This document shows positions 28,529 through 34,609 of a DNA stretch of 34,609 bases, in pieces. Source of the stretch: a virus. The notes under the pieces are model-generated. The model had not been told where the DNA came from. It made no database searches and saw only the letters and a program-made list of their open reading frames with translations. The stretch is taken from positions 1-34,609 of IMG/VR virus record IMGVR_UViG_3300017613_000771; one strand, 5' to 3'. Both the position numbers and the translations under genes were made by a program. Numbering within the stretch: the stretch's first letter is position 1; each line of letters opens with the position of its first letter.

Positions 28529-30112
28529 ATGGCTTTATTTAAAAAAACGGATGCGAATCCAGAAGTAATAACAGAAGAGATTAAAGCATTTGAGCAAAAG
28601 GGCCAGTATAAGACTAGCCTAAAGAAGATCATGCAGACTAAGGGAGAGGGTTGGGAAACTATAGCCGATATTCCTGGGTATGGTGCGACTCAAATGCAGA
28701 GCTTCAATGTCTTCTACAATACCTATATCAATAGAGTATTTGAGACAGAGCTACAGCGAATAGAAGAGTATAGAGAAATGGCCTATGCTCCTGAGATCTC
28801 TGATGTTATAGAGGATGCCGTTAACGAGAGTACTCAAGAGGACGATGTAGGAGAAGTATTTCACCTAAACATCAAAGATAAAGACCTCCAGAAGAATGAG
28901 AACGTAGTAAGGAACTTAAAACGAGAGTTCTATGATATGTTCGTGGAGCGTCTACAGTTAAAAGAAAAAATTTGGGATCTCCTATGGACTTACTATATCG
29001 ATGGAAGAGTATACTATGAGAGAATCATAGACTCTGCTCATCCAAAAAAGGGAGTAATCAATATCAAGAGACTTCCTACGGAGACAATGGACTACTTCTA
29101 TGATCCACTATCAGGTAAGATAGTAGGATTTATACAATATCTTAAAAAAGTGAGGCGTCCAGCTAATATCAAGGAAGCAAAAGAAAGAGATGGAAAGGAT
29201 CTCATCTTCTTTAACCCGAATCAAATAGGGTTCATCGACTACGGTATCTATGGTAAGACAAGATACGAGGTCAGAGGATACCTTGAGAAGGCCAGAGTAC
29301 CTTATAATCAGCTAAAACTTCTTGAGACATCAGCTATTATCGCAAGAGTAGTAAGAGCGCCAGAGCGTTACGTGTTTAGGATCGATACAGGCAACATGCC
29401 TAGAGATAAAGCACTAAAGTATGTCGAGAAGATTAAACAGAAAATGCAGAAGAAGCAAACCTATGATCCAAAAACAGGTACGCTTACTCATGAGCCAGAA
29501 ATATTAGCTATCTTGGAGAACTTCTACTTGCCTCAATCGGCTGAAGGTAGAGGATCGAGTATAGAAACCATCGGTGGGAATACAAATATGTTTTCCGAAC
29601 TGGATGATATCTACTACTTCCAAAATAAACTTTACAGATCCTTGAAATATCCTATGAGTAGAGTACAGAATGCTCAAGAAGGTCGAAGTGGTGAGACAAT
29701 GTTTGGTCAAGGTGGTACTGCTGAGATCTCAAGGGACGAAATTAAGTGGGCCAAGTTCTTAGAACGTCAACAGAAGAGAATGTGTAAAGACTTCTTGGAT
29801 ATGTTCATACTCAACCTTGAGTTTAAAGGACTCAAGAAGCAGTATGAGTTGACTAGTAAGAAGATAGAAGTAACAATGAATCCTCCGTCACGCTATGACG
29901 AGCAAATGGAGCAGATGTTTAATGATACTCGATTTGCTAACTATGGGCAATTAGCCGATAGACCAGAGTTCTCGAAGTACTATCTAATGAAGAGATACTT
30001 GAAATGGGATGACGAGGAAATTAAAGAAAATGCTGAATCCCGTAAGAAAGATATCAATCTTGGCTTCTCAGAAGCAGACGATGGTGGAGGAGGAGGAGGC
30101 TCAAGGTGGTAA
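28529..30112 (+). CDS. gp20: Portal vertex protein, gp20-like
   Basis: A 527-aa protein (T4 gp20 is 524) with recognisable gp20 blocks: EYREMAYAPEISDVIEDAVN, WTYYIDGRVYYERI, IKRLPTETMDYFYDP, APERYVFRIDTGNMPRDKA, YVEKIKQKMQKKQTYDPKTG, ENFYLPQSAEGRGSSIETIG and DDIYYFQNKLYRSLKYP. Twelve copies form the channel through which DNA enters and leaves the head and on which the prohead is nucleated. It ends with a Gly-rich tail (DDGGGGGGSRW). GGGAG precedes ATG 28529. It heads the head operon just as in T4. Confidence 0.93.
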   Translation: MALFKKTDANPEVITEEIKAFEQKGQYKTSLKKIMQTKGEGWETIADIPGYGATQMQSFNVFYNTYINRVFETELQRIEEYREMAYAPEISDVIEDAVNESTQEDDVGEVFHLNIKDKDLQKNENVVRNLKREFYDMFVERLQLKEKIWDLLWTYYIDGRVYYERIIDSAHPKKGVINIKRLPTETMDYFYDPLSGKIVGFIQYLKKVRRPANIKEAKERDGKDLIFFNPNQIGFIDYGIYGKTRYEVRGYLEKARVPYNQLKLLETSAIIARVVRAPERYVFRIDTGNMPRDKALKYVEKIKQKMQKKQTYDPKTGTLTHEPEILAILENFYLPQSAEGRGSSIETIGGNTNMFSELDDIYYFQNKLYRSLKYPMSRVQNAQEGRSGETMFGQGGTAEISRDEIKWAKFLERQQKRMCKDFLDMFILNLEFKGLKKQYELTSKKIEVTMNPPSRYDEQMEQMFNDTRFANYGQLADRPEFSKYYLMKRYLKWDDEEIKENAESRKKDINLGFSEADDGGGGGGSRW

Positions 30113-30117
30113 AAAAA

Positions 30118-30125
30118 TATAAATA
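30118..30125 (+). promoter_or_regulatory. T4-type late promoter
   Basis: TATAAATAGTAATAG lies 15 bp before ATG 30141, so the predicted transcript starts right at the AGAGG ribosome site, giving a leader of about 10 nt. Confidence 0.75.
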
Positions 30126-30140
30126 GTAATAGAGGTATAT

Positions 30141-30446
30141 ATGAGACTAGCGAAATTCTTAGACAAGAAAGTAAAGAACATGGAAAAGGATAACGAGAAG
30201 TATACCAATCCTAAGAAAGATCCTAAGAAGAAAAAGGTCAAAGGCATGTGGGCCAGGAAAATGGATAACATGCAGGAAAGCATGTATATGGCTGGATGGA
30301 TCGCTATATATAATGGTAAGAAGTTGGAAATAAAAAAGTCAGAAGCAAAAGATCTATGGGCAGCAAAACAGCTAGCTATCAAGAAGCTGAAAGTACCCAA
30401 ATCTAAGCAAGGTCTTTTAGCTATAGATGTAGCATATGAAGAATAA
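30141..30446 (+). CDS. Small basic head-operon protein of unknown function
   Basis: A 101-aa protein with AGAGG before ATG 30141. The first half is very basic (MRLAKFLDKKVKNMEKDNEK, then KKDPKKKKVKGMWARK). The second half is a small alpha/beta domain, YMAGWIAIYNGKKLEIKKSE, then AAKQLAIKKLKVPKSKQG and LLAIDVAYEE, which I have seen as a stand-alone domain of unknown function in T4-like marine phages. It sits between portal and the gp67-like gene, where T4 has no counterpart that I can name. Confidence 0.65.
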   Translation: MRLAKFLDKKVKNMEKDNEKYTNPKKDPKKKKVKGMWARKMDNMQESMYMAGWIAIYNGKKLEIKKSEAKDLWAAKQLAIKKLKVPKSKQGLLAIDVAYEE

Positions 30447-30464
30447 ATAAGGAGGATGTGAATC

Positions 30465-30647
30465 ATGGATAAAGAGAATATCAAAAAGGCATTGGATCAT
30501 TTTGAAAATGATGAATTTGTTGACGCAAAAGAAATTTTAACCAAGGAAATTCAAGGCAAGAGAGATGACTTCGTTAAGGATAAGGTAGGTCTTAAAGATG
30601 ACATTACTCCAGCCGAGAAGAAGGACGACGACGAAACGGAGGTCTAA
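30465..30647 (+). CDS. Prohead core protein, gp67-like
   Basis: AGGAGG precedes ATG 30465. The 60-aa protein starts MDKENIKKALDHFENDEFVD and continues AKEILTKEIQGKRDDFVKDK, ending in an acidic tail (PAEKKDDDETEV). T4 gp67 has the same design: a short helical N-domain (IEAIKSNDLVAARKLF) and a highly acidic C-terminus, at the same place between portal and protease. gp67 is an internal core component that helps set head shape and is cut by gp21. Similarity is by pattern rather than strong identity; gp68 is the alternative. Confidence 0.65.
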   Translation: MDKENIKKALDHFENDEFVDAKEILTKEIQGKRDDFVKDKVGLKDDITPAEKKDDDETEV

Positions 30648-30651
30648 GACC

Positions 30652-31281
30652 ATGAGTAGATTGGGAAAACTAATAACAGAGTATAGCCAGGACTTCGAAA
30701 TTTCAGAAGAGAAGGGTAGTAAAGATATGTACGCAGTAGGTATCTTCTCTTCCGCTGAAATGAAGAATAACAACAAACGTAGGTATAAGAAAGAGATCCT
30801 TGAGCGAGAAGTAACTAAGGTTCAAGAGAAGATCGGGAAGAAATGCCTTTGGGGAGAGTTAGGTCATCCACCGAATCCAGAAGTTAATCCAGACAAGATT
30901 GCTTTACGGACTACTCAACTGGAATGGAAAGGAAACAACCTATACGGCAAGGCAAAGATCCTCGATACTCCTATGGGCCAGATCGCTAAAACTCTAGTCA
31001 AAGAAGGAGCAATGGGAATCTCTTCCAGAGGACTTGGTACAGTCGGTGACGATGGATACGTGAATGAAGACTTCCATCTAATCACTTGGGATCTTGTAAC
31101 AGACCCTAGTAACAAGCCTTCATGGGTAAACGGTATCTACGAGGGACAGGACTTCTCTATTCCTGGAGGTACAAACGGACTCAAAGAAGATCCTTCAGAG
31201 GATGATATCAGGGAAGCTCAAAGTTTTCATTATAGACAACTTCTGAAAATGATCGCTGAAATGCATAAGTTGATCGGATAA
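30652..31281 (+). CDS. gp21: Prohead core protease, gp21-like
   Basis: A 209-aa serine protease like T4 gp21: GIFSSAEMKNNNKRRYKKEI (T4 GIFMQAEVVNRNKRLYPKRI), GELGHPPNPEVNP with the likely catalytic His at 72 (T4 GELNHPPRANVDP), WKGNNLYGKA, and MGISSRGLG with the likely catalytic Ser at 124/125 (T4 GVSSRGLG). It cleaves scaffold, capsid and internal proteins after (L/I)xE during head maturation. Its own N-terminus has LITE10 and ISE19, possible self-cleavage sites. GGAGG at 30638-30642 selects ATG 30652 over an upstream in-frame start inside the previous gene. Confidence 0.92.
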   Translation: MSRLGKLITEYSQDFEISEEKGSKDMYAVGIFSSAEMKNNNKRRYKKEILEREVTKVQEKIGKKCLWGELGHPPNPEVNPDKIALRTTQLEWKGNNLYGKAKILDTPMGQIAKTLVKEGAMGISSRGLGTVGDDGYVNEDFHLITWDLVTDPSNKPSWVNGIYEGQDFSIPGGTNGLKEDPSEDDIREAQSFHYRQLLKMIAEMHKLIG

Positions 31282-31287
31282 GGATAT

Positions 31288-31575
31288 ATGAAGTTGCTAT
31301 TCGAAGACGAAAAAATACAGGCAGCATACGAGAACTCTATCTTGAATGAGTCTGCCGATAGGCAAGTAGCAGCAGCTATCGAGAAAGTCTTCAATGTCAA
31401 AGTAAAGAAGGTAGAAGAGAAGAAGAAGATTATCTTTCACCTATCCGATTTTGTTGACAATGAAGACTTTGATAACTTTGGTAAGATAGATGCAGTGGAG
31501 AAGTTTATCAAGAAAAAATACAAAGACGCTATAGTCGATTGGAAAACTAGGACTGTAGAGGTAACGGAGTTATAA
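31288..31575 (+). CDS. Small head-operon protein with AYEN-LNE N-terminal tag
   Basis: ATG 31288 follows TAAGGATAT. The 95-aa protein begins MKLLFEDEKIQAAYENSILN, then ESADRQ; LNE21/S is the candidate gp21 site and IQAAYENSIL matches the tag of the 2039 and 22392 genes. The body is a small alpha/beta domain (AAIEKVFNVKVKKVEEKKKI, then VEKFIKKKYKDAIVDWKTRT). It has no T4 counterpart between gp21 and gp22. I infer a capsid-internal protein. Confidence 0.65.
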   Translation: MKLLFEDEKIQAAYENSILNESADRQVAAAIEKVFNVKVKKVEEKKKIIFHLSDFVDNEDFDNFGKIDAVEKFIKKKYKDAIVDWKTRTVEVTEL

Positions 31576-31577
31576 CT

Positions 31578-31826
31578 ATGGATAGAATAGACGAGAAAAT
31601 CATAGAAGCCTATGATACAATAACCAAACCGAAACTCGATGAAGGCAAGCTGACTAAGAAGGATTTTAATGAACTAGCTTCTATAATGAAGAATGCTAGT
31701 ACTCTAGATCAACTTAAATCCAATATTGTCGGTTGGGCCAATAAGCAGAATCCGATGTTCAATGCCGAGCAGTTCAAGAAGGCTGCTGGTGTCAGTGAGT
31801 CAACAGAGATCGTAGACAAGGAGTAG
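31578..31826 (+). CDS. Small head-operon protein with capsid-targeting-like N-terminus
   Basis: An 82-aa protein starting 2 bp after the previous stop. The N-terminus MDRIDEKIIEAYDTITKPKL, then DEGK, contains IIE10/A and LDE22/G; the IIEAYD part is related to the AYE tags. The body is helical (KKDFNELASIMKNASTLDQL, then KQNPMFNAEQFKKAAG). No named family. It is the second of four small genes inserted between gp21 and gp22. Confidence 0.62.
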   Translation: MDRIDEKIIEAYDTITKPKLDEGKLTKKDFNELASIMKNASTLDQLKSNIVGWANKQNPMFNAEQFKKAAGVSESTEIVDKE

Positions 31827-31828
31827 TC

Positions 31829-32176
31829 ATGGACTTAGTAGAAAAGTATATCGGCGGCACACTGGATGAGAGTATGCAAGTTGCCAAGACAATCTCGAAA
31901 CAGTTAGGCAACAAAGCTCTAACAATGATGGGAGCTAAGAACTTGGTTGCTGGTAAAAACGATCTCTCATTTCGTATAGGTAGGAATTCCAAAGGAGTCA
32001 ACTATGTCAAGATTACTTTGAATTCGATGGATACCTATGATGTGGAGTTTGGTAACATCAGAGGTATGAACTACAAGATAAAGAAAGCAGTCGATGGAGT
32101 CTATGTAGACAATCTGCATGATGTCATCGAAAAAAATACTGGAATGTATCTTAGTTTAGGTACTATGGGGAGGTAA
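31829..32176 (+). CDS. Head-operon protein: tag fused to a widespread phage domain
   Basis: A 115-aa protein. Residues 1-14 (MDLVEKYIGGTLDE/S) form the candidate capsid-targeting tag. The rest, VAKTISKQLGNKALTMMGAK, then NDLSFRIGR, NYVKITLNSMDTYDVEFGNI, RGMNYKIKKAVDGVYVDNLH and TGMYLSLG, is a domain that I recall as a stand-alone protein of unknown function in many unrelated phages and bacteria. A common domain carrying this tag is a strong hint that the tag is a transferable module. AAGGAG precedes ATG 31829. Confidence 0.68.
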   Translation: MDLVEKYIGGTLDESMQVAKTISKQLGNKALTMMGAKNLVAGKNDLSFRIGRNSKGVNYVKITLNSMDTYDVEFGNIRGMNYKIKKAVDGVYVDNLHDVIEKNTGMYLSLGTMGR

Positions 32177-32181
32177 ATATT

Positions 32182-32505
32182 ATGAAGAACTTAGTAGATA
32201 AATATTTAGGTGAAGCAGTTACAACAGACTACAAGAAAGTACAAGGCAATGATTGGATTATCTATGACGAAGGTTCTGGAAAAATCCAAAAAGTAGTCAA
32301 GGCTGGTAAGAACATCGATCCGAAGAAGCATTTTGTATCCTCAAAGTCTGCTGCTGTAGTAGCACACACCGCAGCTACCAAAATGGCCTACTTGTTTTTG
32401 AAGAAAAACAAAGGGTTTTCTACTCTCGTAAAGACAATGGCACTAGGTGCCGAGACTGATCTTGTACCCGCTGATGGTGGTGCGAAGTTTAAAAAGAGAG
32501 GATAA
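32182..32505 (+). CDS. Head-operon protein with strong capsid-targeting-like N-terminus
   Basis: GGGGAGG precedes ATG 32182. The 107-aa protein starts MKNLVDKYLGEAVTTDYKKV; LGE11/A matches the T4 leader-and-cut pattern (MKTYQEFIAE/A) closely. The mature part has a beta-rich segment (DWIIYDEGSGKIQKVVKAG), a helix (SAAVVAHTAATKMAYLFLKK) and a basic end (KFKKRG). No named family. Last of the four inserted genes; the scaffold promoter follows. Confidence 0.64.
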   Translation: MKNLVDKYLGEAVTTDYKKVQGNDWIIYDEGSGKIQKVVKAGKNIDPKKHFVSSKSAAVVAHTAATKMAYLFLKKNKGFSTLVKTMALGAETDLVPADGGAKFKKRG

Positions 32506-32569
32506 TTCCTATTTCAAAATTCTGATATATCCACAAATTACACCGAAAACATATAAAACATATATATTC

Positions 32570-32577
32570 TATAAATA
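32570..32577 (+). promoter_or_regulatory. T4-type late promoter for scaffold and capsid genes
   Basis: Exact TATAAATA in a 106-bp AT-rich intergenic stretch, 34 bp upstream of ATG 32612, which has AGGAGG upstream. Probably gives high late expression of scaffold and major capsid protein. Confidence 0.78.
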
Positions 32578-32611
32578 TTATATAGAAATAGTATAGGAGG
32601 TATTATAGCTT

Positions 32612-33463
32612 ATGGAAAAACTTCTTGAGTTGTTAGGTATTCAGAAATTAGACGAAAGTGAACAGGAAGTCATCAAAGAGAAGCTAGAGACTCTTATCGA
32701 AGTCAAGGCTCAAAAGCTCATGGAGAGCAAGCTGGAAGAGGAAAAGGGCAAGTTGATTGAAGCCTACGAAGAGAAATTCGAAACGTACAAGGATGACATT
32801 ACTTCGAAGTTCTCCACCTTTACAGATGAGATCCTGGAGCAAGAGCTACAGATTCCAGAGAAGGTTCTGGAATTTGCCAGAAAGGGCGAACTGTACTCCG
32901 ATCTAATCGAGCAGTTTAAAGTCCGACTTGGCGTTGACGAAGGTTTACTGGATGAGGAAGTCAAAGCACTTCTGAAGGAAGCCAAAGATGAGATCGTTAG
33001 CCTTAGAGATGAATTAAACGAGTCTATCTCTGAAAAGTTGCAGACCAAGCAAGACGCTACAGAGCTTGCTGCGGAAGTCTATCTACATCGGAAAACATCT
33101 GGCCTGACAGAGGGACAGAAAGAACACGTCCTGGAAATGCTAGACGGAGTAACCGAGCGTGAAGAGATTGACCGCAAATTCGATATCATTGTAGAAGCGT
33201 ATAACGGAAACGACGACGACGACAAAAATGGCGACGACGACGATGCCGATGACGACGATGATGATAAGAAGAAAAAGAAGAAAAATGACAAAAAGAAAGA
33301 CGATGATAACGACGACGACGACGAGAAAAACGAGTCTAAAGACGGAAAGGGCAAAATCGATGCCGACGATGGCGACGACAAGACCTTGAAGGAAGAAGAC
33401 AATTCTCCTTTTCGCGCTCATCTCGATACTTATGTCAAAGTTCTCCAAGAGAACAAAGTTTAA
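32612..33463 (+). CDS. gp22: Prohead core scaffold protein, gp22-like
   Basis: A 283-aa, highly charged coiled-coil protein between protease and major capsid genes, the position of T4 gp22. Residues 1-190 are nearly all helix (SEQEVIKEKLETLIEVKAQK ... EVKALLKEAKDEIVSLRDEL). Residues about 195-262 are Asp-rich with Lys runs, and the C-terminus (PFRAHLDTYVKVLQENK) is probably the capsid-binding end. It has many (L/I)xE sites, the first at LDE15/S, consistent with being degraded by gp21 before DNA packaging. The Asp-rich block is coded by GAC/GAT repeats. Confidence 0.85.
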   Translation: MEKLLELLGIQKLDESEQEVIKEKLETLIEVKAQKLMESKLEEEKGKLIEAYEEKFETYKDDITSKFSTFTDEILEQELQIPEKVLEFARKGELYSDLIEQFKVRLGVDEGLLDEEVKALLKEAKDEIVSLRDELNESISEKLQTKQDATELAAEVYLHRKTSGLTEGQKEHVLEMLDGVTEREEIDRKFDIIVEAYNGNDDDDKNGDDDDADDDDDDKKKKKKNDKKKDDDNDDDDEKNESKDGKGKIDADDGDDKTLKEEDNSPFRAHLDTYVKVLQENKV

Positions 33464-33524
33464 TTCTCAGGAGACATAGTAAAGAAGTAAAATGATTTAA
33501 AAATAGTACAGGAGGAAATGACTT

Positions 33525-34609
33525 ATGAATATCAATGACCTAGTTAAAAAATGGGATGCTGTCCTTACAGAGGGAAAAGCTATCCAGTCAGATAAGGTCA
33601 GAAAGGCTACTGCCGTAATGTTAGAAAATCAGCACAATCATCTGATGGAAGGAACCACTTGGGGTGGGCCTGGAAATGCGGGTGGTAATGATGCACTAGG
33701 TGCTGGTGACGGTAGAGGTATCAGCGGTACTACATATCCTACATCGGGTATGTTTCATAAGATCGCCGTTCCTATGGTAAGGCGTACTTTCCCTGAGTTA
33801 GTAGCTCACCAACTAGTTGGTGTACAGCCGCTTACAGGGCCAGTCGGTCTTGCTTTCGCTCTAAGGTTCCGTCCAGGCCAGAGTGTCGGCGCTTATACTG
33901 CAAACGTTACCGAGCTTGGATATAATACCATCGAGTCAACATATTCTGGATCGTATATCACCTCCGCTGGTGAAGCTCTTGGTTCAAAGGGTGACGCTGG
34001 TGCTGGAGTTGGTGACGATATCGGTCTAGGTGTTGGAACTGGTAACCATATCCGAGAAGTCAACTTGACCGTTGAAAAGACTCAGGTTGAAGCCAAGACT
34101 CGTAAGCTAAGAAGTCGCTGGTCGTTAGAAATCGCCCAGGATCTCAAAGCAATGCATGGTCTTGATCTTGAAGAAGAAATGATGGACATCCTTGCCTACG
34201 AAATCACGCAGGAAATTGACAGGGAGTTAATCGCAGCTATCGACGCTACCGTAAGGGGTGTGGCTGGTTACGATACTACTTGGGATTTCTGTGCTTCAGG
34301 TTGCGGCGTGAGAGGTAGATGGGAGATGGAGAGATACCGTGAACTGTATCACAATATCATCAGACGGACTCAGGATATCGCAATCAACACTCGTAGAGGT
34401 TCAGCTAATTGGCTAGTGGGTAATCCAAGAGCCGTTGCCATCCTTGAGACTCTAGCAGCTTTCGCTATTGCTCCAGTCCCAGGTGACGTGACTACTCAGC
34501 CTACAGGCGTAAGCCGAATCGGTTCCCTAGACGGTAGACTCGTAGTTTACAGAGACACCTTCGAAAGCCGTGATCAACTGATCATCGGATACAAGGGGCC
34601 AAGCGAGTA
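33525..34609 (+). CDS. gp23: Major capsid protein, gp23-like (3' end outside window)
   Basis: Open from ATG 33525 (GGAGG at 33511-33515) to the end of the window, about 361 residues of an expected 500 or so. An ATG at 33518 is in another frame and stops after six codons. Typical gp23 blocks: FPELVAHQLVGVQPLTGPVG (T4 LVGVQPMNGPTG), LAFALRFRPG, TRKLRSRWSLEIAQDLKAMH, EEEMMDILAYEITQEIDREL and NTRRGSANWLVGNPRAVAIL. HK97-type fold. The N-terminal piece has LTE16/G and LME42/G, either of which may be the gp21 maturation cut. Follows gp22 as in T4. Confidence 0.93.
   Translation, partial: MNINDLVKKWDAVLTEGKAIQSDKVRKATAVMLENQHNHLMEGTTWGGPGNAGGNDALGAGDGRGISGTTYPTSGMFHKIAVPMVRRTFPELVAHQLVGVQPLTGPVGLAFALRFRPGQSVGAYTANVTELGYNTIESTYSGSYITSAGEALGSKGDAGAGVGDDIGLGVGTGNHIREVNLTVEKTQVEAKTRKLRSRWSLEIAQDLKAMHGLDLEEEMMDILAYEITQEIDRELIAAIDATVRGVAGYDTTWDFCASGCGVRGRWEMERYRELYHNIIRRTQDIAINTRRGSANWLVGNPRAVAILETLAAFAIAPVPGDVTTQPTGVSRIGSLDGRLVVYRDTFESRDQLIIGYKGPSE

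Noticed and set aside
30101-30484. 127-aa minus-strand membrane-like frame
   Set aside because: Shadow of the basic 30141 gene; AAG/GAA codons read in reverse give Phe/Leu/Ser.
33079-33448. Two minus-strand frames, Ser-rich and hydrophobic
   Set aside because: They are shadows of the Asp/Lys-rich block of the gp22-like scaffold gene; GAC/GAT repeats read backwards give Ser or Val/Ile runs.
33518-33538. ATG 33518 as start of the major capsid gene
   Set aside because: This frame stops after six codons; ATG 33525 opens the gp23 frame with correct spacing to GGAGG.
1-34609. tRNA genes, insertion sequences, homing endonucleases or inteins
   Set aside because: I looked for cloverleaf-like segments, transposase motifs, and interruptions in polymerase, helicase and ligase. 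None was visible by eye; a tRNA scan would be needed to be certain.

Overview
This window is part of the genome of a lytic, contractile-tailed, T4-like bacteriophage that is only distantly related to T4. The evidence is a set of T4-type genes recognised from their protein sequences: gp43 DNA polymerase, gp41 replicative helicase, UvsW and UvsY, gp30 DNA ligase, gp4 head completion protein, gp20 portal, a gp67-like core protein, gp21 prohead protease, gp22 scaffold and gp23 major capsid protein. Nine clear copies of the T4 late-promoter box TATAAATA lie in front of structural or lysis genes, or in intergenic DNA. The sequence is AT-rich, genes are tightly packed with stop/start overlaps, and Shine-Dalgarno sites are strong, which fits a bacterial host. 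The host itself cannot be named from the sequence.

Layout: (1) 1-4735, plus strand: the end of a serine-rich structural protein, then a late operon of small proteins, a Cys-rich mini-protein, a calcineurin-like phosphoesterase and two small membrane proteins. (2) 4705-6587, minus strand: uvsY-uvsW. (3) 6688-11534, plus strand: a GGQ release-factor-like protein, the gp41 helicase, an unknown protein and the gp43 polymerase, ending at a strong terminator. (4) 11600-15936, plus strand: an early region carrying three almost identical sigma70-type promoters, small unknown genes, a DUF6927-like protein and DNA ligase, ending at an 11-bp perfect hairpin. (5) 16039-19121, minus strand: a zinc-ribbon mini-protein, three unknown proteins and a probable lysis cluster (multi-TM holin candidate, DUF5675 protein, single-TM protein), read from its own late promoter. 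(6) 19218-27453, plus strand: many small late proteins, gp4, and two large serine-tract proteins with lectin-like and propeller-like domains. (7) 27470-34609, plus strand: a sulfotransferase-like protein and then the head operon portal - unknown - gp67-like - gp21 protease - four small proteins - gp22 scaffold - gp23 capsid. This keeps T4 gene order except for the insertion of the four small genes.

The most notable pattern is that about 18 proteins, otherwise unrelated, start with a short amphipathic segment ending in (L/I)xE, often followed by A, G or S. Examples are MSRLKKYLNE/A, MKNLVDKYLGE/A and MKFKRYIRE/S. This matches the T4 capsid-targeting sequence that delivers internal proteins into the prohead and is removed by the gp21 protease. 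Because gp21, gp22 and gp23 are encoded here too, the phage appears to carry an unusually large set of capsid-internal proteins, several with strongly basic tails. Other points of interest are the serine-tract fibres beside a sulfotransferase-like gene, two genes whose start codons lie almost at the predicted transcription start, tandem palindromes in front of one internal-protein gene, and a DNA ligase with KxNG in place of KxDG at its active site.
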